From IMG/VR virus record IMGVR_UViG_3300025769_000534, positions 1-30,729 of that record: DNA of 30,729 bases; one strand, written 5' to 3'. Below the pieces are notes generated by a model, which was not told the DNA's origin, searched no databases, and worked only from the letters and a program-made list of their open reading frames with translations. Position numbers and translations under genes: made by a program. Source of the stretch: a virus. This document shows positions 1 through 5,733 of this stretch, one piece after another. Within the stretch, counting starts at the first letter, position 1; each line of letters begins with the position of its first letter.

Positions 1-328
1 CTGTGCGTAAATCAAAACCCGCATCTTTGAGCCATTTAGCTGCGTAATCTTCTATTTCGTGACCAAATTGAAAGATACGCAAAGTCTGTGCGCTGAATCC
101 CGACCCTTCATCTTGTGGGTAATTTAAAAAACGGTACTGTATCTTGCGGTTACACTCTTCCCCGATACTAGATGCGCCAAGATATTTCCTGCGTTCACGC
201 TTTTGTTCATTGCGCAAGATTGCATCGTCTACCTCTTTTTTTATTGCATCAGCGACAGGATCAGAAGGGGATGCTTGTAATTGGGAAAGCACCTGTTGAC
301 TTAAAGTATTTTTCTTCGAGAACTCCAA
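1..328 (-). CDS. PD-(D/E)XK (Cas4/RecB-like) nuclease, N-terminal part, cut by the window edge
   Basis: Only the first 109 codons are present; the frame is open to base 1. After a charged N-terminal helix, a segment reading GASSIGEECNRKIQYRF is followed by LRIFQFGHEIEDYAAKWL. The small-residue patch, Cys and basic-aromatic run followed by a G-H/N-x2-E helix are typical of phage Cas4/RecB-like PD-(D/E)XK exonucleases. The Asp and Glu-x-Lys catalytic motifs would lie outside the window. The chosen start is TTG at 326-328, because GGAG lies 7 bases upstream (336-339) and no in-frame ATG follows before the conserved part. It overlaps the preceding gene by 68 bases in another frame, which is unusual for this compact operon. 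As the last visible gene of the replication operon it would process DNA ends together with the ATPase and helicase. The family call is from motif memory, not a search. Confidence 0.6.
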   Translation of the reverse strand, partial: MEFSKKNTLSQQVLSQLQASPSDPVADAIKKEVDDAILRNEQKRERRKYLGASSIGEECNRKIQYRFLNYPQDEGSGFSAQTLRIFQFGHEIEDYAAKWLKDAGFDLRT

Positions 329-488
329 TTTCTATCTCCTGTGATATTGGTTTTGCTTCTTGTATGGCAAACAGTAAAACGTGGACTTGATCTTCTGATA
401 GATCGCAAAATCTGGTTTCCCAACCAAATTTGTCTAATATGAAAGCTAACTCATCTATCGCTGCTCTTGGTTCTGGCATTACAGTCAA
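261..488 (-). CDS. Small hypothetical acidic protein (75 aa)
   Basis: I do not recognise the family. It is an acidic protein with a predicted amphipathic helix (PEPRAAIDELAFILDKFGW), a DLSEDQVHVLLFAIQEA helix and a short hydrophobic end. The start is probably TTG at 486-488. It overlaps the TGA of the previous gene as TTGA and has AGGAG 8 bases upstream, which suggests translational coupling; an ATG three codons later (477-479) is the alternative. Its 3' end overlaps the nuclease start by 68 bases. The helix-forming, non-biased composition argues that it is real, but the long overlap leaves open that one of the two starts is misplaced. Confidence 0.55.
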   Translation of the reverse strand: MTVMPEPRAAIDELAFILDKFGWETRFCDLSEDQVHVLLFAIQEAKPISQEIEIGVLEEKYFKSTGAFPITSIPF

Positions 489-802
489 TGCATTGTCTCC
501 TCTCTGGAACCTTCCATTAATAAATCTATTATGTCTTCTACTTCTTTTTTAGGAAGATCTGAGTTTTTGTAATGCATCATCATAACAGTTAGTTTATTTA
601 TAATTACGTCTGCTGATCCAAACAAAACTTCGTCTTTCTCATTTTCCTCAAATTCTTCGTAAACAATCTCATTTACAGTTTCGGTAATCTCTTCAATATT
701 GCCCAAATCCTTACAATAACACATGTACTCTTTATTTTCTGTGTATAACTCATTGTCATTTTTTCTTTTGGCTATTGATAAAATGAGTTCAAATCGAGCC
801 AT
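485..802 (-). CDS. Hypothetical acidic helical protein (105 aa)
   Basis: No recognised family. The protein begins MARFELILSIAKRKND and is rich in Glu, with a strongly acidic middle (EEITETVNEIVYEEFEENEKDE) and a Met/His patch (VMMMHY). It is probably an all-helical small early phage protein. There are two ATGs at the front. The second (800-802) is chosen because GAGGAG is 7 bases before it, while the first (806-808) is almost on top of that Shine-Dalgarno. It overlaps the 3' end of the 56-aa gene upstream and ends in a TTGA overlap with the next gene, so it sits in the middle of the early operon. Its role may be as a small host-takeover or replication accessory factor, but nothing in the sequence specifies this. 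Confidence 0.65.
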   Translation of the reverse strand: MARFELILSIAKRKNDNELYTENKEYMCYCKDLGNIEEITETVNEIVYEEFEENEKDEVLFGSADVIINKLTVMMMHYKNSDLPKKEVEDIIDLLMEGSREETMH

Positions 803-959
803 CTTCATTCTCCTCTTTGCTGTTATGTTTTAACCATAACGCTAATTCGGCAAGAATATACTTAAATTGTGATGGATCTATTTTTGCCACTAACTCACCG
901 TCATACCAAACCTTGAGTCCCTCATCGTATACCGCCCATCTTGTTTTCACATCTTTCAT
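789..959 (-). CDS. Small hypothetical protein (56 aa) coupled to the helicase
   Basis: A short gene found by reading the gap after the helicase. Its ATG (957-959) overlaps the helicase stop as ATGA, and its TGA is at 789-791 inside the start of the following gene. The product begins MKDVKTRWAVYDEGLKVW, continues YDGELVAKIDPSQFKYILAEL and ends in a charged tail. The pattern is two short strands followed by a helix, a compact alpha/beta microprotein. The tight overlap at both ends and the ordinary phage-like composition support it as real. Function unknown. Confidence 0.65.
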   Translation of the reverse strand: MKDVKTRWAVYDEGLKVWYDGELVAKIDPSQFKYILAELALWLKHNSKEENEDGSI

Positions 960-2626
960 AGATATTTCTCCACTGCTCTTTCAATTTCTACCTTATTCCA
1001 CATGAAACTAAGCATGCATGCGGCTTTATATTTAGTCCATGAGAAGTCCATAAACCCCACTTCGATGCCTTGCTTGCGTAAGTGTTCGGTTTGCTTATCT
1101 GTGGCTCTCTGGTCAAGCCACCTCTTTGTTTTCTTTGCTGCATTACCATCTTCTATCTCACGCAAGAAATCATCTGCGGCTGCTGTAGCTTGTGGGCTAC
1201 CACCTACGGCAAGAACTTTAAGCTGCATTTTTTTGCCTTTGGTAAGACCAAAAGAAATAGACAACTCTGATGTGTTTGCTACCCCAACAAATCCTTCAAA
1301 CCCCATAGCCATGCGCAAGCTGCCATCGCCAAACAAATCAATCCACCGGAACGGTGACATTTGCATCAAGTCGTACTCAGTCATTGAAACGTCATACAAC
1401 TCTTCTTTCTCTTCTCCCTCTTGTTCAGAAATAAATTCATGCTCACAGAACTGACAGATTTTGGTTCCCATAGGAACTTCTGAACCACAATTAGGACAAT
1501 TCTTAATAGGCGCTTCACCTTGTTCACGATCATCAAGATTGACTGAGTCCTCAAGTGAGCCATGCGTAAAGACGCTTGTACCAAAGTCAAGCACAACGCA
1601 ATCAGTTTTCACTATGTCTGGAAACTCTTCTGGATCAATCGTGCGTAAACCACGACCAATCATCTGAACCATTGTACTCTTCTGTGAACACGGTCTTGTC
1701 AAAACCACACAGGACACTGGCGGTGCGTCAAAACCCTCTGTAAGGACCGCTACGTTGACCACAACCTGTAACTCTCCATAGGTTAGGTCATTTAGTATTT
1801 TGGCTCTCTCTGCCCTTGGAGTTTCGCCTGTAACCATTTCAGCGTTAACATCAGCGTCCAAAAATTCATATAGAAGATCCTCTGCATGCTTGATTGTGCT
1901 ACAGAACACGACAGTCTTTCGATCACTTGCCTTATCAATCCAGTTATCAACAACAGCTTCATTGATAACTTTGCGATTCATAATGGCTTCGACTTCATCC
2001 ATGTCAAAATCATTACCCTTACGGCTTACGCCACTAAGTTTATCTTTCACACCGCAATCAATTACATATGTTTTGGGCGGTACTAAGAAGCCTTCTCGAA
2101 TCAATGTTGTAATTTCAATTTGGTGAGCGCAATTATTGAAAACGCTGCGTAGCCCTTTGCCATCGCCACGATTCGGTGTTGCAGTAAAGCCAACAATCTC
2201 TGCTTTTGGATTATCTTTTTTAACTGCTTTGATAACTCTTAAATATGTATCGGCTGCAGCGTGGTGGCTTTCATCCACGACAACCATATCAAACGCGGGG
2301 CGGTCTTGTAGGTTTTTTTCGCGTGATATTGTTTGCACCATTGAGAAGATTGCGTTGCCACCCCAATCTTTGATCGTGCCGTTCACAATGCTTGTTGTAA
2401 TGTATGGGTTGATACGCTCAAACTTGGACTTGTTTTGATCTACAAGTTCATCGCGGTGCTGCATCACCAAAATCTTTTTACCGTCTTTGTATCGTTCACC
2501 TACGAGCGCGGAAAGCATAATCGTCTTACCTGCTCCAGTAGGTGCTACGACAATTGTATTACCGTGTTTGTCTAATGCTTTACATGCATCACTAACAGCG
2601 GCCTCTTGATAAGGGCGCAATAACAT
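956..2626 (-). CDS. SF2 ATP-dependent DNA helicase with C-terminal zinc ribbon
   Basis: 556 aa. All the main superfamily 2 motifs are readable: Q-like LRPYQEAAV near residue 4, Walker A APTGAGKT (28-35), DESH Walker B (118-121), FTATPNR (motif III, about 147-153), motif V-like TEGFDAPPV (about 297-304) and arginine-finger QMIGRGLR (321-328). A four-cysteine zinc ribbon follows (C377, C380, C391, C394), then a C-terminal domain of about 150 residues I do not recognise. This layout fits RadD/UvsW/ResIII-type phage helicases, which remodel forks or recombination intermediates. The start is ATG 2624-2626 with GGAG 7 bases upstream; a longer GTG-started frame from 2671 is rejected because it would run through the structured leader. 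It lies downstream of the ssDNA-binding and Sak4-like genes, making a recombination-replication set. The leader carries a predicted pseudoknot. Confidence 0.9.
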   Translation of the reverse strand: MLLRPYQEAAVSDACKALDKHGNTIVVAPTGAGKTIMLSALVGERYKDGKKILVMQHRDELVDQNKSKFERINPYITTSIVNGTIKDWGGNAIFSMVQTISREKNLQDRPAFDMVVVDESHHAAADTYLRVIKAVKKDNPKAEIVGFTATPNRGDGKGLRSVFNNCAHQIEITTLIREGFLVPPKTYVIDCGVKDKLSGVSRKGNDFDMDEVEAIMNRKVINEAVVDNWIDKASDRKTVVFCSTIKHAEDLLYEFLDADVNAEMVTGETPRAERAKILNDLTYGELQVVVNVAVLTEGFDAPPVSCVVLTRPCSQKSTMVQMIGRGLRTIDPEEFPDIVKTDCVVLDFGTSVFTHGSLEDSVNLDDREQGEAPIKNCPNCGSEVPMGTKICQFCEHEFISEQEGEEKEELYDVSMTEYDLMQMSPFRWIDLFGDGSLRMAMGFEGFVGVANTSELSISFGLTKGKKMQLKVLAVGGSPQATAAADDFLREIEDGNAAKKTKRWLDQRATDKQTEHLRKQGIEVGFMDFSWTKYKAACMLSFMWNKVEIERAVEKYL

Positions 2627-2653
2627 GTTGGGACTCCATTCGTCTAGAAAATG

Positions 2654-2686
2654 AGGGGGTATCTGGCCCACCGCCCCCTTCGGTGG
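2654..2686 (-). promoter_or_regulatory. Predicted H-type RNA pseudoknot in the helicase leader
   Basis: Reading the minus strand as RNA, CCACCG (2686-2681) pairs with CGGTGG (2673-2668). The GGGGG in the loop (2678-2674) pairs with CCCCC at 2659-2655, extendable by one A-U pair to 2654. This gives a compact H-type pseudoknot: stem 1 of 6 bp, stem 2 of 5-6 bp, loop 1 of 1-2 nt, no nucleotide between the stems and a loop 3 of 8 nt. Its 3' end is about 17 nt before the helicase Shine-Dalgarno (2634-2637). It could bind a protein or small ligand to control translation, or be an mRNA-stability element. It is not followed by a U-tract, so a simple terminator is unlikely. Confidence 0.5.
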
Positions 2687-2687
2687 T

Positions 2688-2719
2688 CTAGCAGGTATCG
2701 GAGTGACCTGTGCCGCTAG
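2688..2719 (-). repeat. Inverted repeats between the ssDNA-binding gene and the helicase
   Basis: CAGGT (2692-2696) faces ACCTG (2706-2710) across 9 nt, and the outer CTAGC (2688-2692) faces GCTAG (2715-2719). This stem-loop lies immediately upstream of the pseudoknot, between the stop of the DUF669-like gene (2723) and the helicase start. With the pseudoknot it forms a structured intergenic segment of about 65 nt, the only sizeable gap inside the early operon. Confidence 0.4.
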
Positions 2720-2722
2720 ATA

Positions 2723-3340
2723 TTACCTATTAGCCCAACTAGGTGCTACGCCGCCTGTTGCTTGTGTGCCTGTGGCAGGGGCGCTTGTAACGCTTACCGT
2801 TGACTGCTGTGCAACTGGCGCTTGACCAGAAGGGATAAAATCCTTTTGGTTAGGCGTTAATGCTGCTGTTAACCTATTGGTATCAGCGTAACCATCATTG
2901 CCTTTCTTGACACCGACTTTAGCGCAAATTTCCATTCCATTCAAGTCCATAACGCCTGAAATGTTTCGACGTTGTTGTGCCTCCGGTGACATATCACTCG
3001 GTAGTAGTGAATTTGCACTCTCAATGATCTGGCGCAGAGTCTGTAAGCCAATCTCTTTGGCTTGCGGAATACCGCTTTGACCCATCTTGTCACCATCAAC
3101 AAATATTTTTTCCCAGAACTTACGTTTGTCATGCTCACCACCAATAACGGTAAACTCTAGTTCCATCCATTTAGCATTTGTAGTGGCTGATCTTTTAAAC
3201 CATTGTCCACTGCCAAACTCAGGAATCTCTATGTCTCCCATCTTGACTACGATAACTGCACGGCAAATTGTTCCTGCAGGAATTAATGTGCGCTCCATTT
3301 GTGGTGCGTCTGATACAGGTGCGTTGTTTAAATTAAGCAT
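2723..3340 (-). CDS. DUF669-like protein, candidate phage ssDNA-binding protein
   Basis: 205 aa. After a short linker the protein has a beta-rich core: ERTLIPAGTICRAVIVV, a conserved KWMELEFTVIGGEHDKRKFW block, then a helical section and an ICAKVGVKKGNDGY strand pair. The C-terminal about 45 residues are Ala/Thr/Pro/Gln-rich and disordered. The P-x-G-x-(Y/C) start, the measured 'xGxxxxRKxW' strand and gene order fit the DUF669 family beside Sak4-like ATPases, which are thought to act as ssDNA-binding or recombination accessory proteins. The tail lacks the acidic tip of classical SSB. The start is ATG 3338-3340 with AAGGAG 9 bases upstream, overlapping the ATPase stop by 8 bases. A longer in-frame start lies within the ATPase gene and is less likely. 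Confidence 0.6.
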   Translation of the reverse strand: MLNLNNAPVSDAPQMERTLIPAGTICRAVIVVKMGDIEIPEFGSGQWFKRSATTNAKWMELEFTVIGGEHDKRKFWEKIFVDGDKMGQSGIPQAKEIGLQTLRQIIESANSLLPSDMSPEAQQRRNISGVMDLNGMEICAKVGVKKGNDGYADTNRLTAALTPNQKDFIPSGQAPVAQQSTVSVTSAPATGTQATGGVAPSWANR

Positions 3341-4205
3341 TTGCGATTTCTCCTTCGCTAGAATTTTGAGTATTTGGATCAACGAATTCCAAATTACGAT
3401 TTGATTGAACTGGTCCAGTTGACATTTTTTCCATCAACTTACCAAGATGCGGTTCTTCCAATGTGTCAAGCCTACCAGATCTGTCTTTAGCAGGGTAGCC
3501 CCATTCATTAAGGGCACCGCAGACGAAGGCACGAAATGGCCCATTGTCTCCCCCAAGAACAGCCATTGTAATGACCTCGTCCACGATTCCCGGCAATTCG
3601 CGTCCAGTTTTGCTACCCTCAATCTGAAGCGCGTATTGCTTTCTGCCATAATCATCGGTAATTTCGTCTAGGATGCCGACAAAAATGACATTCTTTTCGC
3701 GGATATGCTGCAAGTGCGTAAGCCATGCCATCATCTCGCGTCCGTGCATGCCATAAGCTGCACGAGTGTCCAACTTGCCAGTTCTATCGGATTTTGCTTC
3801 TGGCTGTTGTTGGCACCATTGAAAACATAGGCGACCTGCGACTGTAATAGAGTCAACAAAGATCGTATCAAATTTTGCCATAAGATCAGATGGATCACCA
3901 TATGTTTGCATCACATAATCATAGTGTGATTCACTATACGGTTGATCCTCTGCCAAGGATGGATTTGGCCCACCTATGTAACATGCAAAATCTTGACACT
4001 CTACCCATGTCTTAGGACGTATAACGTCAATGGGATATCCTTCGATAGCCGCATCACCCGCTTCTAAATCCATAAATAGTGTTTTGCTTGGCTCTAATGT
4101 ACGAGCCAAGGTTGTTTTGCCGACACCACTTGCGCCACAAACAACGATCTTATGACCGCGCTTCTCTGCAAGACGCTCCTCGGCTGTGATAATTTGTAAA
4201 CCCAT
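3333..4205 (-). CDS. Sak4-like P-loop ATPase (RecA-fold recombinase candidate)
   Basis: 290 aa. Walker A is GASGVGKT (24-31), followed by TLFMDLEAGD (the usual 'D-x-E' after strand 2) and Walker B TIFVDSIT (about 114-121). A later strand, NVIFVGILDEITDDYGR, and a C-terminal KLMEKM segment complete a RecA-like core, with a disordered Asn/Ser-rich tail. The family (AAA_24, the Sak4 group) provides single-strand annealing or recombinase activity in many phages. ATG 4203-4205 overlaps the previous stop as TAATG and has an AGGTGG Shine-Dalgarno, so it is translationally coupled. Downstream is the DUF669-like gene, a pairing often seen in phage recombination modules. It likely acts with that protein and the nuclease on DNA ends. 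Confidence 0.8.
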   Translation of the reverse strand: MGLQIITAEERLAEKRGHKIVVCGASGVGKTTLARTLEPSKTLFMDLEAGDAAIEGYPIDVIRPKTWVECQDFACYIGGPNPSLAEDQPYSESHYDYVMQTYGDPSDLMAKFDTIFVDSITVAGRLCFQWCQQQPEAKSDRTGKLDTRAAYGMHGREMMAWLTHLQHIREKNVIFVGILDEITDDYGRKQYALQIEGSKTGRELPGIVDEVITMAVLGGDNGPFRAFVCGALNEWGYPAKDRSGRLDTLEEPHLGKLMEKMSTGPVQSNRNLEFVDPNTQNSSEGEIANA

Positions 4206-4603
4206 TATTCCACCTCTTCGATTGAAAATGCACCAACCTCTACCGTGCGACACGGCTCCAATACTTTTTTGATTGCGGGTGGTGCTGCTGTGTACTTGCG
4301 CTCTTCAACTGAAAGCACAAGTTTACCATAGTGACGCGCATCCTCTTCAGGCATACTCTCTAACGCGACACCAAGTTCATTTTGATCCCACACAACCTTT
4401 TTAGAGATTTTAGCTTTGAGCTTTTTATTCCCTGCTATAATGTATGTGGTGCCAAAGTCTTTACCATCTGCGCGTAATGCATCGCGTGTCTGGTTTAAAA
4501 ATGTATCTGAGATTTGTTGTTCGATGTCCTTGAGTTCATCTTTCATTTCTGAAAGCACTGCTTTTAACTCTGTGCGACGATCAAACAGTTCATTACTGTT
4601 CAT
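4205..4603 (-). CDS. Coiled-coil protein, first gene of the leftward early operon
   Basis: 132 aa, family not recognised. Residues about 5-40 form an amphipathic, heptad-like helix (RRTELKAVLSEMKDELKDIE), followed by a small beta region (GTTYIIAGNKKLKAKIS, KKVVWDQ) and an acidic C-terminus ending FSIEEVE. The arrangement resembles small phage proteins that sit just before Sak4-like ATPases, where a helper or loader role is plausible but not shown. The start ATG 4601-4603 has GGAG 6 bases upstream. It is the first leftward gene after the divergent regulatory region, so promoter control of the whole operon would act here. Confidence 0.7.
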   Translation of the reverse strand: MNSNELFDRRTELKAVLSEMKDELKDIEQQISDTFLNQTRDALRADGKDFGTTYIIAGNKKLKAKISKKVVWDQNELGVALESMPEEDARHYGKLVLSVEERKYTAAPPAIKKVLEPCRTVEVGAFSIEEVE

Positions 4604-4644
4604 TTCATGCTCCGATCAAATTGTTTAACTTCGCTAGAATTTCA

Positions 4645-4673
4645 TGTTTAGAAAATTATGGGATAGAAGTCAA
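4645..4673 (-). promoter_or_regulatory. Candidate leftward sigma-70-like promoter for the early operon
   Basis: On the minus strand, TTGACT (4673-4668) is followed after 17 nt by TAAACA (4650-4645). The -35 is good but the -10 is poor (3 of 6). It would start transcription about 35 bases before the coiled-coil gene. Repeat site 1 (4646-4664) covers its spacer and -10. A TATAAA at 4687-4682 is an alternative -10 with no good -35. Confidence 0.3.
4646..4664 (+). repeat. Operator-like repeat, site 1
   Basis: GTTTAGAAAATTATGGGAT. It matches site 2 (4723-4741) at 17 of 19 positions in the same orientation, and its ATTATGGGA core (4655-4663) recurs at 5500-5508. It overlaps the candidate leftward promoter. 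Confidence 0.55.
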
Positions 4674-4707
4674 CAACTTTTTTTATAAATTTTTTTATTT
4701 TTGGGGG

Positions 4708-4736
4708 TTGACATTTAATTACGTTTAGGATATTAT
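4708..4736 (+). promoter_or_regulatory. Consensus-like sigma-70 promoter for the rightward 106-aa gene
   Basis: TTGACA (4708-4713), a 17-base spacer and TATTAT (4731-4736). The -35 is a perfect consensus and the -10 has 5 of 6 matches, so the host housekeeping RNA polymerase should read it strongly. Transcription would begin near 4743, giving a leader of about 45 nt before the ATG at 4790. Operator-like site 2 covers the -10. Confidence 0.75.
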
Positions 4737-4741
4737 GGGAT
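4723..4741 (+). repeat. Operator-like repeat, site 2
   Basis: GTTTAGGATATTATGGGAT, 17 of 19 identical to site 1 and 77 bases from it. It spans the whole -10 element of the rightward promoter, the position expected for a repressor site. Confidence 0.55.
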
Positions 4742-4789
4742 TATCAATCGAAGTGATTGATTTAATTTAACTAAATTCGGAGGCTCATT

Positions 4790-5110
4790 ATGAGTGAATT
4801 AAAAGTACCTTACATTTTAAATGTAGAAACCCACGGACAGGAAGCCATTGATCGGCAGCTTGGAAGTCTTATCGGTAAGACCGTTTGTATTTCATATACA
4901 ACAATTACCACTGGTAATGATAAGATTGAGCTTGGGGCGAGAGATCATTTCGAACCCCAGATTTCTGTTCAAGCCAAACTTGAAGGCAATGAAGAGACAG
5001 GAAAGTATCGTGTCCTAATAGACGATAACACCTACTCTTACTTTTACAATGATTCAGTTTGGTCTATGGGGCAAGCCGCAGATAAACGAGCAGTCATTTA
5101 TTTTAAATAA
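4790..5110 (+). CDS. Rightward hypothetical beta-rich protein (106 aa)
   Basis: Family not recognised. The product starts MSELKVPYILNVETHG and shows alternating strands (KTVCISYTTITTG, KIELGARDHF, QISVQAKLEG, YRVLIDDNTYSYFYND, RAVIYFK), suggesting a single small beta domain. It has no membrane segment or signal peptide. The start ATG at 4790 has GGAGG 6-7 bases upstream. It has its own strong promoter (4708-4736) and its own terminator (5116-5141), so it is a monocistronic unit transcribed against the rest of the genome. That suggests very early or constitutive expression, as for host-takeover or immunity-type genes, but no function can be read from the sequence. Confidence 0.75.
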   Translation: MSELKVPYILNVETHGQEAIDRQLGSLIGKTVCISYTTITTGNDKIELGARDHFEPQISVQAKLEGNEETGKYRVLIDDNTYSYFYNDSVWSMGQAADKRAVIYFK

Positions 5111-5115
5111 CGAAG

Positions 5116-5141
5116 AGGGGGCTTCGGCCCCCTTACTTTTT
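5116..5141 (+). terminator. Rho-independent terminator after the 106-aa gene
   Basis: AGGGGGC (5116-5122), TTCG tetraloop, GCCCCCT (5127-5133), then TAC and TTTTT. The 7-bp GC-rich stem with a very stable UUCG loop starts 6 bases after the TAA. Read leftward it still forms a hairpin just past the stop of the DUF1064-like gene, but with a poor U-tract, so leftward termination is less certain. Confidence 0.85.
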
Positions 5142-5501
5142 AGACAGATAGATTTCAATGTTATAAACAGCTTTCATAAGCTTTTTCTTTAACTTGAACT
5201 CCGGAGTTTCCACACCCTTTGCGTCTTCGATCACATGTTCCCAAACACCGTCTTTGTCTTCCTTGTCATATTTAAAGTCGGCTATGTAGGTGCAGATCTT
5301 TTGTCCGTTTACAGAAATGATGAACTTTGGCTGTAGCTCTAAATTCTTTACTCGACCTGCTTTTTCTAAAGACTTCAGATAAAGATAGCGTTGTGATTCC
5401 CATTTAGAGTCAAACTTTATTCCGTCAACCACAGTTTTTTTATTACCGTACTTGGGTCTTGACCTTTTTAGTTTGGGATTATATGTTGGTTTCGAGAACA
5501 T
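5133..5501 (-). CDS. DUF1064-like PD-(D/E)XK nuclease, candidate Holliday-junction or structure-specific endonuclease
   Basis: 122 aa from ATG 5499-5501. The sequence has the family order: KYGNKKTVVDGIKFDSKWESQRY with the conserved Glu in a helix, a QPKF strand, YIADFKYD (catalytic Asp candidate) and EDAKG (Glu-x-Lys pair), followed by EFKLKKKLMKA. These are the expected PD-(D/E)XK active-site elements. DUF1064 proteins occur in phage replication modules and are usually regarded as resolvase-like nucleases. No clear Shine-Dalgarno is seen. A GTG at 5564 would add 21 residues but also lacks one, and the family usually begins a few residues before 'YGNKK'. It is the last leftward gene after the ejection genes. 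Its start codon is one base from an ATG of the opposite strand (CATTATG), inside a regulatory repeat. Confidence 0.75.
   Translation of the reverse strand: MFSKPTYNPKLKRSRPKYGNKKTVVDGIKFDSKWESQRYLYLKSLEKAGRVKNLELQPKFIISVNGQKICTYIADFKYDKEDKDGVWEHVIEDAKGVETPEFKLKKKLMKAVYNIEIYLSKK
5459..5487 (+). promoter_or_regulatory. Candidate promoter for the ribbon-helix-helix-like gene
   Basis: TTGACC (5459-5464), 17 bases, TATGTT (5482-5487), lying inside the 5' end of the DUF1064-like gene on the other strand. It would give a leader of about 25 nt before GTG 5518. The upstream rightward gene is closed off by a terminator, so a separate promoter is needed. Confidence 0.45.
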
Positions 5502-5508
5502 TATGGGA
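5488..5508 (+). repeat. Operator-like repeat, site 3
   Basis: The ATTATGGGA core (5500-5508) is preceded by GTTTCGAGAAC, resembling the GTTTAGAAA arm of sites 1 and 2 with two extra bases. It lies just downstream of the candidate -10 at 5482-5487 and covers the start region of both divergent genes. Confidence 0.45.
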
Positions 5509-5517
5509 GTTATGCTA

Positions 5518-5733
5518 GTGCCTAAACCATCAAAATACAAGTCAATAGGTGTCGGTATCGACACTTATGAAAAGATTGTTCATCTTGCACACGAAGAGCG
5601 CCGAAACATTTCACAACAATTAGCTCTGTTAGTCGATGAAGAATACAGGATGAGAGAATTAAGGAAAGCAGATTTACCTGCCAAGCTTAGAAAAAAATAC
5701 GTTGGCGGTTTATCTGCAGTCATAGAAGATTAA
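5518..5733 (+). CDS. Ribbon-helix-helix-like (CopG/Arc-type) small DNA-binding protein candidate
   Basis: 71 aa. Residues 2-45 fit a ribbon-helix-helix: a short strand (KYKSIGVGID), helix A (TYEKIVHLAHEER), a turn with N-I-S, then helix B (QQLALLVDEEYRMREL). A basic tail (KADLPAKLRKKY) follows. Such proteins dimerise and bind short operators with the strand. GTG 5518 is chosen because GGGAG (5505-5509) is 8 bases upstream; ATGs at 5503 and 5512 are in frame but poorly spaced. Its 5' end is antisense to the DUF1064-like start region, and its TAA overlaps the convergent 991-aa gene by 3 bases. Proximity to three copies of one repeat suggests (inference) that it is an autoregulated repressor. 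Confidence 0.6.
   Translation: MPKPSKYKSIGVGIDTYEKIVHLAHEERRNISQQLALLVDEEYRMRELRKADLPAKLRKKYVGGLSAVIED

Larger units (their letters stand above)
4604..4789. promoter_or_regulatory. Divergent AT-rich regulatory region between the leftward and rightward genes
   Basis: 186 bases with no convincing gene. It contains poly-T/A tracts (4678-4702), a strong rightward promoter, a weaker leftward promoter candidate and two 19-base near-identical repeats. Both flanking genes have Shine-Dalgarno sequences at its edges. An AT-rich region with direct repeats could also be a replication origin, so the regulatory reading is an inference. Confidence 0.65.

Noticed and set aside
1002-1454. A 150-codon plus-strand frame across the helicase C-terminal region
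   Set aside because: Antisense to a well-supported helicase with no ribosome-binding site of note; low-information Ser/Pro/Cys composition.
2627-2671. Longer helicase N-terminus from GTG 2671
   Set aside because: It would make the predicted pseudoknot coding and has no Shine-Dalgarno; ATG 2626 directly precedes the LRPYQ motif with a good GGAG.
4604-4789. Replication origin in the AT-rich gap
   Set aside because: Possible because of direct repeats and A/T tracts, but promoter elements explain the repeats' positions better; left as an alternative only.
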